DNA from: Paramacrobiotus metropolitanus
Lineage: Eukaryota; Tardigrada; Eutardigrada; Parachela; Macrobiotidae
DNA: 64,000 bases
Assembly (NCBI RefSeq): GCF_019649055.1
Contig: NW_026570227.1
Location: 2,604,001 to 2,668,000 of the forward strand
Reading direction: 5' to 3'
In this document: positions 18,340-31,588 of the stretch, piece after piece
Numbering within the stretch: the stretch's first letter is position 1
Layout of the letters: every line of letters begins with the position of its first letter
Position numbers and translations under genes: made by a program
Notes under the pieces: model-generated
Seen by the model: only the letters and a program-made list of their open reading frames with translations
The model's database searches: none
What the model was told of the DNA's origin: nothing

Positions 18340-21300
18340 CTTCGCGCTGCGGATCTCCAGTGAGATTCGTATGATGCAGGAGATGGTCGCGGGATGGCTG
18401 GCCTACTTTTAGGCAATCAGCGTAGTTCGACCGATTATGCCTTCACTGGGGATCAGAGGTTCCAGGAAAGAAAACCGAACGATAATGCTACCATGTCAGA
18501 TATGACACGGAAGCAGAGCGAAAATGGGGGCAAAATATGCCTTTATTGTGAAATAATAAAGCAACTACAAACAAACACAGAAATGCCAATGCGGCGTATG
18601 CTGTGAAAAAGTAGCTGCAAGCGCGCAAGTCAGAATCGTGATAATGATGCAGCGTGCTGCAGGTATGCAACAGCTGATGCCGTAAAGCATGGAATCGCTC
18701 GTAGGCGCTGGGCTACGCCCCCAAGAGTGCTGAAGCGATGCGCTGATTGGTCAGCGAGACAAAGTGAGCGCTGAGTAATCAGCGTAATAGCGCGGCACGA
18801 ACGGCGTTGCCGTGTGCGGGCGGGCGACAGAGAAAGCCACGAGAGGTGTCTACCGCCTCGAGTGAGCGGTCTCTGACAACTGGAACCAGGAAAACCAGAA
18901 AAACATACAACTAAATTAAACAGCTGTATTCTAATAAGCGTAACCCAAGCCCCATTGTATGACTGTGTACTGCGATTAGTAGACGTATACTAGCGCGCGG
19001 TGGTCGTATGAATGAATTATTGGTAAGTAACAATTAGTAATAAAGCTCATTTGTACGACCAAAAAGAAAATGAACGGTATAAATTAACATTAAATTTAAT
19101 CATGAGCAACCACCAAACACTCAAGTTCGTACGTAACCAACAGTGCTTGGTTTGCTATGGGCATCTTTACATATTATTATAACGTGTCAAGCCGACTGCA
19201 AAACAGATATATAATGTTGGCACTAATTACATGTATATCCCACCTCGTTTTCCCGCATTCGCAGCGTTCGCAAGGTTCGCCAAGGGAACAACAGGGATCA
19301 GCTGCATTGCATCACTAATAAAAAGTAATTAATATTATTCTATTAAAATAATAATTCATTCGACTAAGTAATCACAGCAGTACATCCGTTTTTTGTCCTA
19401 AAAGTGGCAGTGACATCGGCTACGCAAAAATGCGTACGCTTGGGCTTAGGGGTTACTGACCTCATATGGAGCCTGTACTGCTTCGCTCAGCTCAACTCTA
19501 ATTGAATTCAACAAAATGAAATGTGAAGACAAGGACGTGGCAGCCGCATTACGGGTGCAGTAAAACTTTGTAGTATAGTGTCAACTTCTTTCTAAAACTT
19601 CTCGATCTTTCCGCAACCTAGCTTCCTGTCACATTATCGTTTTGCCTTCTACCGGCTTAAAGACGTAAAAACAACGTTTTAGCGAATTAAGGAAGACCAT
19701 CACACCGCTTAAAATAAACTTCTGGATAGGTATGTTATATGTCTCGCTAAACGTAGCCATTGGTGCGCTGATAAAAATACGTGTACAATGGTTAACCGAG
19801 CTGTGCGCAAGAAGGTACATGCTACACTACTTTAAGAAAGAACTTTGACTTGTATACAGCGATAATAATCGTACCGTAATATCTGTAGTACATTTTGGTT
19901 TTCCATTGCACCACTACTGGAACGGCTTTGGTTACGAGACTCCCACCAACAGAAATGCAGATGCAACATACGCCTGGAAGTCCGTTGCCGGTTAAGCGGA
20001 AATCCCCGAGAAAAACGTTCGTTCGCCACGTTCAGAAAGCCGACTTGGCTTACCGTATTCTCAAGGTGGCTGCTCTTCGCACATTTGCAGTGAAAGTGGA
20101 CCTTATCTGGCCCCGAAACGGCGCAGTCCATAACTTACTCATCCCCATCGGAGTGGCTCCATTGCACTTCCGGGATTATAAAGGTGGACTCTCCGATTAA
20201 AAAAATCGGGGTAGGGGTTCTCAATTTTGGTATTTTTCGTGCCTGAAAGTGTATCGGTGCCAGAATTTGGATACTGGATTCGCGCGTTACCAGCCGCATG
20301 TTTGGACAATCTGTTAGACAGCTTCGCCTTTCACCAGCGTAGCGTTATCGTTGGCAGCATCGAATTTGCATGACTGTGTCTGGGGTGAACAAATCGTTTT
20401 TTTGGCAGTGGTTTTCTATGCAAATAAACACGGGAAATGCAATTAACGTAACGGTAAACCTTCCCTTCTAGGGTTAAATATAGACGAGATTTGGTGTAAC
20501 AGCTTCTATCGTTACTGCCTTCTCTGGTGTTTCTAATACTATTACCGCCAAATGTTTATGTTAATTCTCTTACTGACGGACTTGCCTACGCAAACCGTTA
20601 AGTTATGAATTTGTGATAATACCCGTCTTCAATAATTATTATCCGTGCAGCGTGCTAGTATGAGTAGAAGTAAATACTATGTAAATTTAATCTCTCAATA
20701 TGTACATAGCGAGCTTCGCTCAGTAATAACAATCAAATGAAGAATTTGTCCCAGTTAACATGAGAAGGGACAGTACACTATTATAACGTTATATTAACTA
20801 ACTCGTTATACTATCATAGATACTGGAGTAATGTCGAAGGAGTTAGAGTGCTGAAACTGTGAGTCTACGCTTTAACGCTTTTATGCTGTACTCAGTATCA
20901 GTCTTAGCATTTGGAATCATTGATTCAGCGCTCAGGGTCAGAGTCATGATCAGAGCCTCAACGATGGCCGTATATCCGAGCGGATCCAGATTCGTAGAAC
21001 TGTAGGCAAATGACTGCTCGCCGCAACTATGCTGCACGAATCGTATGATATACAGTACCGTAACAGCTGAAGTGGCACCACAGAGTGCAATGTACGGAAA
21101 GCGACGCATACGCTGCTCGATGTTCTACGTAATGTGTGCGATGCCCGACAGGGGGCAGCCAGCGGCCGGCTCTGAATGTGGTGCCACTTCATTTGGAGGC
21201 TACAGTACGGTAACCTTTCTCTTCTCCTCACTTATTCACTAGTTTTTAGTCTTTAAACGTTTTGATAAGCTTGGTACTATATTTTCTATGGTTGTAAGCA

Positions 21301-22620
21301 CTGAGCTTTTCAAACATATAATTTACCGCCGAACCTATTGGTTTAATCGCGCAAGAGGCATCAATTGGTTGGTAAGTGGCATTCCCGAAAATTGCTATTT
21401 TTGAATAATAATTTTATGACAACGTACAGTATTTTTTCTGTCGTACTGCTGGATTAAAACTGCTTTACTCCTCAGATGCTGGACCTCTAGAAAAACACCT
21501 CTTCTGTGTAGCGTTTTCAATAAAATTTTTAATATCCTTTTTATAATTATGATTATACCATACTACGTATTATATTAGCATTATATTACAGTCCATATTA
21601 CTATTAATTATCAGTGTAATTATTACTAATATTAATTAGCTGTAAAATAATGTGTGTCGCGTACGGCAACCGCATGCAGGCAGACAACTGAGAGTAGTTT
21701 GGTGCTTTCGTGCGTTATTATGCGCATTTGCAATTTTGCATTAAATACAATAATTCTGAAATACTGCCTGAGCGCGAGCGTGCTGTTCAGTTTAATAATT
21801 ATTACTATGATGACAATGATAATCTGTACAATACATGCACCTTATCGCAATACTATTGCCATTACGGATGCTTGCACGCGGCACTCATTTTTCGCGCAGG
21901 GCTTATGCTGTTTCTTACGCGAACTGATCAGTCGCGGATACTATTTCTGAGTTTTCTCGATGCGGCCGCTCAGCAAAGGCTGTTTACTACGTCCGGTTTT
22001 TCTTAACAATTGATCGCTTATACTATTATAGAGTACTCGTACTTACACTAAGACTAGGACAAGTATGCATTTCAGACAACGGGTCACTCGCACCCGGTTG
22101 TCAAATGTAATGTGTATAACGGAACTGCGGCTATGTATATCGTGATCGCTATTCACTATCAAGAAGTGGAGACTTAATTGCGTGAATGACGAATTTTTCA
22201 AAAATCTCTAAGGAATAAAGATGGGGCCATACTGCCTTACTGAAGTATTCTGCTTTATTTCTTAACATGTTTAAAAACAAGCGTCGCTCAGTAAATACAC
22301 TCAGAATTTACCTCAATTAATATTATATGGGACTGTACAAAGCGCACTCTTAGCCTAGAGTAATATGCATAATTTCCAGAATCGATTCAGGTGTCCTGTT
22401 GCACATTCTTATTTCTGCTTATATCGTAACATGAGCCGGGCCACGGTTGGTGTAAAATTCTACTGTAATTAACAACATTTGTTTGCTGCGCACGTTCAGC
22501 ATACTCTGAGAACTGTTGCGCAGAAACTTATAGGTGGCTCAGCTTATCTACTAAGCGCCACGTTCGCCGGGGCGTACTTCCATTTCGCATAGCATACGTA
22601 GCCTTGTTTAAATTTAGGTG
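18340..22620. other. Long AT-rich intergenic stretch, no gene recognised
   Basis: Only short, unsupported ORFs occur (the best about 100 codons on both strands at 19.8-20.2 kb, neither protein-like). The ATGTCAGATAT motif of the 9.8-kb spacer recurs at about 18492. At 21070-21083 and 21177-21190 there is an inverted repeat of gaagtggcaccaca. Otherwise nothing stands out. Confidence 0.5.
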
Positions 22621-22622
22621 TG

Positions 22623-22782
22623 ACGAGAGAAGCAGCTCACGTACAGCGACAAAATCTTTCAACGTACTGCGTCGTGGTGCAGTGGTACTGCCTACGCGAA
22701 TCTAACGACGTAGCCGGGATTCGATTTCCCCATCGGTGTATGTTTCGGCCGTTTCTCGGTTTCCCTCGGATTGCGCCCTGCT
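22623..22782 (+). repeat. tRNA-derived SINE, copy 1
   Basis: Shares about 160 bp with a second copy at 58199. The head resembles a tRNA: box A tggtgcagtgg and box B ggattcgatttcc (ggggttcgattcc in copy 2). It is followed by a conserved tRNA-unrelated body (tttctcggtttccctcgg and attgcgccctgct). The anticodon arm loop is too long for a working tRNA, so this is a SINE or tRNA-like pseudogene and not a tRNA gene. Both copies share a 5' segment, ggctcacgtacagcgacaaa or a close variant. Confidence 0.65.
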
Positions 22783-24168
22783 GATACAGGTACTGAAAGG
22801 AAAAAACATCCAATATTGTCTTCAAAGTCTGTGACTGAATCAGCTACCAAAAACATGACAAAAAAGGAAACGACAATGCCTTAAGCAATCGCAACACTTA
22901 AAATTACTTAATACAGTAAATTACAGTAATAAAAGCGCACTTCTTCAAATTTTGCAAAAGTTTTGCGTTTAGAACAGTAAAAACTTATTTATGAGGAGAT
23001 TTTCAGAGATCTCATTCTCCTCTCATGATTATTAAGTATTACCAGGATCTATACATTGCTGGTCATTGAAACTATATACATTACTAATAAACAAAGCGTG
23101 ACTAGGCTGCTGCAATGTACTGTATATTGGGTTTTCAAAACAAATCGTACTATAATTTATACTCGGAATTTACACTATCGTCGCTATGTACATAAAATTC
23201 CCATACCCCACATAGCAATGTCGTCACACTTGTGTTACAGTGAATTCGAAGTTTTACGGGAACTAAAAATATGCAGACCCTGGTATTACGTCTGCGCAAG
23301 AATTCAATAGGCGGCTTTGTAGAGTGACGGAAAAGAGATACCGAAACTGGCCGAAGTATCAGAAATCATGGATTTAAGCAAAATACCGGAACCCTGTTAA
23401 AATGTCTAATCTGTACTAGCCACAAAATTCTTTCTGCCTATCCTGCCTCTTTGTCAGAACGGTATTTACCACAACTTACGTTAACTTACTTCAGTTTCCT
23501 AGACCTGTGTTTTCTAACTCAGAAAGTACGCATTTTTATCAGTAATAACTATTAACTACTAATAAGTACAATGTTATTATTAGATTTCGTCATCGTTTTT
23601 CATCGAAAGCGAAAGTTAGGGTGAAAATCGGCTTCGGTTTCGTGAACATTAAACTGCTTAAAGCACAATTTGATTTTTACCTGGTTTTATGTAATGTAAT
23701 ATAATCCATTCCGATTTCTCTTATATTGCAACACAAGTCGGTCCACGGTTGGCCTAAAACGGTTACTAAAAACGCCTAGTCATGGCGTCCTTTTAGGAGG
23801 GCCTGAGAACTATCGTGCAGAAAGATGTGGGAACACAGCCAAGTTGCCTTGCCTGTTCACTTTGCGCTGATATTGTTCTGGCGCAGAGCTCGTATTTCGC
23901 TTTTGAAATCCAGCTTAAGTAAAACATCTGATGTCTTCAAAATTGCTTGATTGCATCAGATACAATAGCATATTTGAAACGGCTGCCACGTTGCCGTAAA
24001 CATAGTCTGCTATTATCCGTATAATTTTATTAGCTCATACAGAAATCCGTTTTTTCAAATCTCAGTACAGATGCCAATAAATAAAGTAAGTATAGTACGA
24101 GTAAATTCACATAATATTATATACATGTTTACATATACTTCTATACATCAGTGCATATATGTACCTAA
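22783..24168. other. Intergenic, no gene recognised
   Basis: AT-rich. A weak repeat of a short block (gccacggttgg and neighbours) occurs at about 22440 and 23735. No ORF has credible coding content. Confidence 0.4.
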
Positions 24169-24904
24169 TATAGGGGGAAATCGATAGCATACTATACACC
24201 TTCCCTGTACTGCTCCAGTCATTCGTATGGATTTCCACGTCATGGCTAAACAGGGGTTTTTAAAAGCGCCACATTTATACCTGCACATTGATTGCTGTAA
24301 AGTCGCTTTAGCAAGCGTATCTCGAAATGCGCATGAGTGATTACCTTCAAATTTCCCTGAATTCCTGGAAAATCTCTTTCCTGTTTTTTACATGAAGATT
24401 CACAAAGACCTCAGAGTTAAACGTTAGAAAAACGAATTTTATGGACTTCCGGCGCGTGACGCAGGTGGCACCGCCCGGAGTGGCACCGTGATTTGGCTCG
24501 CATTTTGAAAGTTTTCGAAATCTTCCATCCTTTTGATTTTCGATTTTTGGGCGAAAAGTGGCTTCTTCTGCGCAACGTTGGTTGCAAAATGAAGAATAAA
24601 TGACGGGAATCAATCTAAGTGTTAAATGTGCCTTTTTGAACCAGATTTGTGCAAGTTTCCCGGATTCTGCCTGCGCGACGCACAGCAAAATGCAAATAAT
24701 TCTGCTGTCACTGCACTGACTGCAGCACTTTGTTGATTATCACTACCGCCTTACACGGTAGTGACGGTACATGCACCTGCATCAGTGTGCAGGTATAAAT
24801 GCAGTGCTTTTAAAAATCCCTGTTCAGCCATAACGTGGGAATCCATACGGATGACTGGAGCAGTACAGGGAAGGTGTATAGTATGCTATCGATTTCCCCC
24901 TATA
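24169..24904. repeat. Inverted repeat with 119-bp arms carrying the promoter of the next gene
   Basis: Left arm 24169-24287 and right arm 24786-24904 are inverted copies with only a few mismatches. The right arm contains ggtataaatg (TATA at about 24794), 150 nt upstream of the ATG of the F-box family gene, so it likely is that gene's promoter. The left arm carries the same TATA element pointing left. The 500 bp between the arms has no recognised gene. It could be a foldback transposon or an inverted promoter duplication. Confidence 0.8.
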
Positions 24905-24945
24905 TATGTATATATATACATACTATACATTTGCATATAGTAAAT

Positions 24946-27900
24946 ATGCCAAGCGGACTAAATCGCGAAACCGCCGTGGACGTTGTGGTCGACGGAGTTG
25001 TGCGGTATGGTTGCGTGGTCGACATAGGAGTTGGCGTGCTGTTCATTGATTTCTTCAACCGCAACCATAGGCGAGACGCCATTATATTTGACCAACTGTT
25101 CATGCCAGTCCGGACAAGCGAAATGGATTTGGCTCGACTTATTTCTACACACTCGTCGGGCTTACTGGTAGAAGTTTTGGTGCTGGAAGCGCCGTTTGGT
25201 GCATGGATTTGGATAACTGGCCAAGCCTACGATTACCGATGTAGTGGGCCGCGCGAACAGTGCCCTGGACTCATAGTACAATGGAGCTGTCCGTATCGCA
25301 ATTCGGTGCGCAAAGACTTCGTCTCAATCAGTCGAATTCGCATGCCACAGCCGAAACAGCGACGCCGCATTTGCGAAAGGACTTTCAAAAAAATGTCTGT
25401 TCAGTTGGACAGGAAATATCAGTTATGGTCCACCAGCGAAACCCAAAGATTTTTGAAGCAGTTGGAGTTGGACAACTGGAGTTTAGTGAAAAGAGAAAAT
25501 TCCGTGGTGGATTTCGCGAACGGTAACTTGAGATACATAACGATCGATTGCTCCCGATTTTCGAAGTTGAATCTCCAGGGAGCCGTTACTTCGTTCTGTA
25601 ATGCACAGGTAAGTAGAAGGCGAAAGTTTTAATACACAAAAAATGTATGTAATTTATGTTTTGCTAAAAACGATTTCGGAACTACTTTGTATATTGAATT
25701 TTACAATTTCATAATCGGACGCCGTCGGACGACATTTCATATTAATAATACAATATATATACATCAAAATAAAATAACAAAAAATTACAAGCGCTGGCAC
25801 ACTACATCACAGTTAAAATTTAAACATTAAAAAACTGATGTTATTTTATGTTGGTTAATGTTGATAAATACATAATGTTATGTTGATTAGGTATATATTG
25901 TATTAAATATTAGCAAATACCTATTCTCACCACCCTGACACCACCTTTGTAATGTCACCACCTTTCACCCCGTTTTGGCTATTCGCACCACCTTTTTTAA
26001 TACTTTTTGCACCACCTTTGGCTATTTCTCACCACCTTACGGCTTTATCTATTGCCGTCTGTTTTCGCTCCATGTTTTCACGCGTGACATTAATTAATTA
26101 TTTACCTTTTCAAGCCAACATTAATAAAACCGGTTGGATTCCCGCTTGCCGGTGTGGGATTACCGCCCTGACCTTATTACCTTGACCTTTGTGTACGGTT
26201 ATTGCCCAAGCTAATGTGAGCGGAAATGTATTCTTGTGCAGTTTTCGGACTTGTCCAACCATTTTGTTGTGGTTGGAGATATCGGAACATAGTTATTGGG
26301 GAAGTAGGATCTCTGAGTACTTATCGAATTCCGCCATTAGCACGTCGGGCATCGAGCCTGACGGAGACGTTCCGGGTTCGGGGTTCCTAACTACATATAT
26401 CTCGCACATATCCCAACGCCACAAGACTTTATCAGTCCAAATGTTTCTTTAAGCGTTACCCTGGTTTCCCTATACAAACACAGCTGCTTTCCATGCTTTC
26501 TCTTTCCTGTACAATCCCTATATTTAATTACCAACTTACGGGTATCGCAGTACAAGCACGAACTAAGTACCAAAACGGATGAAGGATGACACGATAATTC
26601 ACGATATTTACGGGGATAATTCATGATATAAGGACTGAATTGCCTTTTGCCGAAGAACTGCCAGCTGCAACCACTGTACTGCGCCCGTATTTTGCTACTG
26701 GCATTTTCAATGTCATAAAACAAAGCAAAGATGAAAGAAGTGTTTGGGAGTGCTTGAACGTGCATGCACACGAATCTGGTACCATGTACCGGGCCACTTC
26801 CCTTAAGGCATTTTCTTTGTGACTTCGAGCTTCGAGAATTTTAGTACTTCGTCGTTTGTTTGGACTGGCGGAAGTCACAATCACACCTGCAGAATCATTC
26901 TGTCTTTTTCTCTTTGTTCACCTTCCTGTTAACCCTACCGTTTTCGCTTGTGTACCTTTTTCCCTTTTTTAAAAGAAACTTAAGAACTGGTATAGTCAGT
27001 AATGCCAGAAACGTGGCCTTCGCGCTTCTTATTATTGATTCTTCACGCTTATTATCATTCTTCACGTGACCTTGTTATTGATTTTTACTCTATGAAGTAC
27101 TGCTAATACGTATCTATAACAACAACTCATGATAATACCAAAAATATTACGTTCTGGATATTCAGTGGTTTAGTGTGAGATCGACGGGAATATTACTGCA
27201 TGACCGACAGACTGACAAAAGCGCCGTATTGTTGTACTTATAGGTCTTACTGAATGTTTTCTATAATACTCAAATTCGTACAATAAATAATATAATTATT
27301 GTAATACATTTAAGTTTGATTTTTTTAATTTTATTTTTAAATTTTATTATTTTTATGTAACCGACGGACAGACAAAATTCGAGTTTCCTTGAACATAGAG
27401 GACCTTCGCTTCGCTTCGGTCGATTGACTTTTCAAATCTGTTCTGGCCACGCCCACGCCCATTGGTTATAGCAGATAATAATAATTTTTTAGGCTCATTC
27501 CAATATCCATTCGTCTTGCTGGAAAACAGGAATTTTTTTTTTGAATTTATAGCCGGTGACAGGGTCCTGGTTATGCAATATAAGGTTAATTTTTGCTTCA
27601 TTGTATTGTTTGGTTTTTAGGCCACCGGCCTTTTACAAAAGGAGCTGGGCATCAAAGACATGGCAATGAACAAAAAAATGGTGCTTCCAGCAGAACTGCT
27701 GCAGCAGGTATTCTCGCACTTGGACACCAGGGAGCAGATGGAACTTCGCGCCGTGTGCACATTCTGGAACTCTTTAATCGAAGAACCCTATCTACGAGTT
27801 CGGTTTTCGATGAGAACTTACTTATGCGGTTGCAAACGGATGGTCGGCCGTTTTTCGCCCGTTGCGGCGGTTTTCAACCGTATGTACCCAGACACGCAGT

Positions 27901-28735
27901 ACATCAGCACTACACACACCGGTTCCTTATCTTATCCAACAAGGAACGCGGGCATTGAAGACTTGATACAAATATTCCACATGATCAACCATGTTGCTCA
28001 GAAGCAGACGGGCAGCCCACTACAGATACTGTACGTCAACCGCTTCCATTTTGAGCTACCGGTAGCTGACGAATGGGCCCCCGTTACTGACTGCGTCCTA
28101 CACCAAAGCATTCCTTCGACGAAGAAGCTGGTTTACTTCGGAAATTATCTTCCTTATACGCTGAATGATTTTATGACTATGTGCGGCAGTTTGTCATGTA
28201 AAACTGTGTTGTTGGCAAACTGCGAAATTCATTTAACTTGGTCGTATGTCTATCTAAAACAACAGGGTACGCTTTGTGTTGCGACAAAAATCTTAACAGC
28301 GGTGCTGTTTGTTGATCAAAATGTCGGCTGTGGGTTGTGGAATGCATTCGACGCGTCGTTGCCGATACCGGATTGGCAGAAATTACACACACTTTTGGAT
28401 CGTTTGAAGCAGGATACGGATGCGGCGCGAGAACTCAAGAAAGTTGTATGCAAGGTACGATTCATAATTATCGATCGCAACTGCCATTTTCTAGCCACGT
28501 TACGGTTCTTTCGCAGATGTTGTGCGCCCTGCAGGCTGCTGACCCGCGTTCCAAGACAATCTACGGCGAGAAAAAGTGGTGCCTTGACAACCTGGAAGAT
28601 CTGCAGTTGGACAAACTGCCACGGATTTTCCTTCACTTCCTTGTTGCTCTTGAGACACACATTTCCTGGATCTCGGAGCTGAAAGTCGCGCCACTTACAT
28701 TTTTTCTTCGGCCTCGGGGATGCAGCTGTCCTTAG
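24946..28735 (+). CDS. Tudor-Tudor-KH0-F-box family gene, copy 1 (divergent, intact)
   Basis: Proposed CDS: 24946-25608, 27621-28454, 28517-28735 (571 aa). All junctions are GT-AG and phase 0. Exon 1 fuses what are exons A and B in the other copies: a Tudor/Agenet-like barrel (VDVVVDGVVRYGCVVDIG), a second one (VEVLVLEAPFGAWIWITGQA), then a KH0-like segment (RTFKKMSVQLDRKYQLWSTS). Exon 2 starts with an F-box (MVLPAELLQQVFSHLDTREQ) and exon 3 is the conserved cap (LCALQAADPRSKTIYGEKKW) with a longer tail than usual. The Tudor-KH0 part resembles the FMRP/FXR N terminus. The F-box predicts binding to Skp1 in an SCF ubiquitin ligase. The 2-kb intron holds a 1.5-kb duplicated segment. Confidence 0.75.
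25762..27271. mobile_element. 1.5-kb repeat, copy 1, inside the intron of F-box family copy 1
   Basis: Nearly identical to 30076-31588: 1510 versus 1513 bp, differing by single-base indels such as the one near 26214. It begins catcaaaataaaataac and ends tttctataatactc. No terminal inverted repeats, no clear target-site duplication and no ORF with coding character. A run of caccacctt motifs lies near its 5' end. It is either a non-autonomous element or a recent segmental duplication. It accounts for most of the unusually long intron. Confidence 0.75.
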
Positions 28736-28739
28736 CTAT

Positions 28740-29060
28740 TTGCCGCTGTTTTAACGTATTTTCTGCTGTTTAACGCTGCATGCAACTGTTAACCATTGTT
28801 TGCCGAGGTTAACTGCTGTATTTAATTGCTCTTCTGTTCACCGCTGCTTGTCACTGTTCTCCTCTTTTAACCACTGTTTGCCGCTGCTTTTGTAACTGTT
28901 CACCGCTGTTTGTTACTCGTACTTTTTGTTACTATTAACCACTTTCTGCTGCTGTTAGTAACTGCATGTTCTCTGGTGTTCACTGGCGCTGTTGGTAATC
29001 ACTGTTTGCCGTTGTTCACTCAACTTGATTGCTGTTAATACAGAGTAACTGTTCACCGCA
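28740..29060. repeat. Degenerate CTG/GTT-rich tandem sequence
   Basis: Directly after the stop of copy 1, about 320 bp consist of imperfect repeats of short words such as ctgtttgccgctg, ctgttaacca and ctgttcacc. It looks like an old satellite or minisatellite; it is not coding. Confidence 0.6.
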
Positions 29061-30075
29061 GTCTTCGGTGGTTAATGACTATATTTGGCTGCTGACCGTT
29101 ATAAATAATAATTAACAAATATTTTCCAACTATAGTCGGTAATTTGCTACTTACCAGGCAGTTAAACACACAAACATTTTTACCGAAATCACACAAAGAA
29201 ATTGTGAAATTCAAAATGCTGCATCCACATTGTGTTATTCCGCCTTGATCCGGTGAAATGTGTTGGAAAACAACCTTTTGGCATCGAGTTTTCCACGTTA
29301 CAATTATGCATACAGCTTATGACATGCAAAAAGAAATTTGTCGACTTTTTACCATGACAAAAAGCGAAACCTTTAAATTAAGCAGTTGACACAGCCCTGG
29401 CTCCTTATATTCCGTGTTGATCAAAGTATTCGGGTTTGTGATTGCACATATCGAACCTGTCGATTATGTTCTGGCTGTAAAAACTTCTTTTATGGCTTTC
29501 AAACCAAATGTAAAAAACTTTAGTCACCTGCCGATCACTTTCTGGACTTTGAACGACATTGTTGAGCAAGGTTCCGTGTATGGCACTCTTTTGCTTCCTT
29601 TCGCTGAGCATCCAGGTGGCACATGTCGTCATAATCCAGTGTAAATCCCGCATATCCTCTGTACCGAAATCTGTTTGACCATGTCATCATATTGATCCGA
29701 AGCACCAAAACGATATAAGCAGGGCTGAGACACAGCTAAAAGCTGAAAACTGAACAGACTGGAACGCTCTGCAAACACGTCTATGGAGATCGACAGAAGT
29801 GGGCGTAGCAAGAAAAATCGAGGACTTATCGAATGCAAAACTCCAGTGCAGTACCGCAGTACTGTCCCTGCAGAGAAGGAACCAAATTTCGTAAAAAACC
29901 AAATCTTTTACTAGGAAGTGGAGTGGTTTAAGCAACAGCCGCAATATTGCAGTCTCAATACAACTAGCGAAGTGCACCGCTTGTGTCTAGCACTATTAGA
30001 CCGAAGCGAAGCTGGAAACAGAGTTGTGTACAAAAATGCTTAGGTTATTTGTTATTTGGTTTTATATGCAATAGC
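29061..30075. other. Intergenic, no gene recognised
   Basis: Short ORFs on both strands around 29.4-29.98 kb lack protein-like composition and any recognised motif. Nothing else stands out before the 1.5-kb repeat begins. Confidence 0.4.
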
Positions 30076-31588
30076 CATCAAAATAAAATAACAAAAAATT
30101 GCAAGCGCTGGCACACTACATCACAGTTAAAATTTAAACATTAAAAAACTGATGTTATTTTATGTTGGTTAATGTTGATAAATACATAATGTTATGTTGA
30201 TTAGGTATATATTGTATTAAATATTAGCAAATACCTATTCTCACCACCCTGACACCACCTTTGTAATGTCACCACCTTTCACCCCGTTTTGGCTATTCGC
30301 ACCACCTTTTTTAATACTTTTTGCACCACCTTTGGCTATTTCTCACCACCTTACGGCTTTATCTATTGCCGTCTGTTTTCGCTCCATGTTTTCACGCGTG
30401 ACATTAATTAATTATTTACCTTTTCAAGCCAACATTAATAAAACCGGTTGGATTCCCGCTTGCCGGTGTGGGATTACCGCCCTGACCTTATTACCTTGAC
30501 CTTTGTGTACGGTTATTGCCCAAGCTAATGTGAGCGGGAAATGTATTCTTGTGCAGTTTTCGGACTTGTCCAACCATTTTGTTGTGGTTGGAGATATCGG
30601 AACATAGTTATTGGGGAAGTAGGATCTCTGAGTACTTATCGAATTCCGCCATTAGCACGTCGGGCATCGAGCCTGACGGAGACGTTCCGGGTTCGGGGTT
30701 CCTAACTACATATATCTCGCACATATCCCAACGCCACAAGACTTTATCAGTCCAAATGTTTCTTTAAGCGTTACCCTGGTTTCCCTATACAAACACAGCT
30801 GCTTTCCATGCTTTCTCTTTCCCTGTACAATCCCTATATTTAATTACCAACTTACGGGTATCGCAGTACAAGCACGAACTAAGTACCAAAACGGATGAAG
30901 GATGACACGATAATTCACGATATTTACGGGGATAATTCATGATATAAGGACTGAATTGCCTTTTGCCGAAGAACTGCCAGCTGCAACCACTGTACTGCGC
31001 CCGTATTTTGCTACTGGCATTTTCAATGTCATAAAACAAAGCAAAGATGAAAGAAGTGTTTGGGAGTGCTTGAACGTGCATGCACACGAATCTGGTACCA
31101 TGTACCGGGCCACTTCCCTTAAGGCATTTTCTTTGTGACTTCGAGCTTCGAGAATTTTAGTACTTCGTCGTTTGTTTGGACTGGCGGAAGTCACAATCAC
31201 ACCTGCAGAATCATTCTGTCTTTTTTCTCTTTGTTCACCTTCCTGTTAACCCTACCGTTTTCGCTTGTGTACCTTTTTCCCTTTTTTAAAAGAAACTTAA
31301 GAACTGGTATAGTCAGTAATGCCAGAAACGTGGCCTTCGCGCTTCTTATTATTGATTCTTCACGCTTATTATCATTCTTCACGTGACCTTGTTATTGATT
31401 TTTACTCTATGAAGTACTGCTAATACGTATCTATAACAACAACTCATGATAATACCAAAAATATTACGTTCTGGATATTCAGTGGTTTAGTGTGAGATCG
31501 ACGGGAATATTACTGCATGACCGACAGACTGACAAAAGCGCCGTATTGTTGTACTTATAGGTCTTACTGAATGTTTTCTATAATACTC
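30076..31588. mobile_element. 1.5-kb repeat, copy 2
   Basis: Second, almost identical copy of the segment in the intron of family copy 1, same orientation. About 560 bp downstream of its end (32148-32198) lies another short shared block (agtttccttgaacatagagg...), which follows copy 1 after only about 110 bp. The duplicated unit may therefore have been larger, with an insertion or deletion since. Confidence 0.75.

Noticed and set aside
19832-20200. Overlapping 99- and 101-codon ORFs on both strands
   Set aside because: Neither has recognisable motifs or splice context; plausible by chance.
21070-21190. Transposon defined by the gaagtggcaccaca inverted repeat
   Set aside because: Arms are only 14 bp and no target-site duplication or related copy is visible.
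22669-22740. tRNA gene
   Set aside because: A and B boxes are present but the anticodon loop is too long and the element continues with a conserved non-tRNA body shared by another copy.
25952-26185. ORF MSPPFTPFWLF... in the 1.5-kb repeat (also at 30266)
   Set aside because: Identical in both copies only because the DNA is duplicated; hydrophobic low-complexity from caccacctt repeats.
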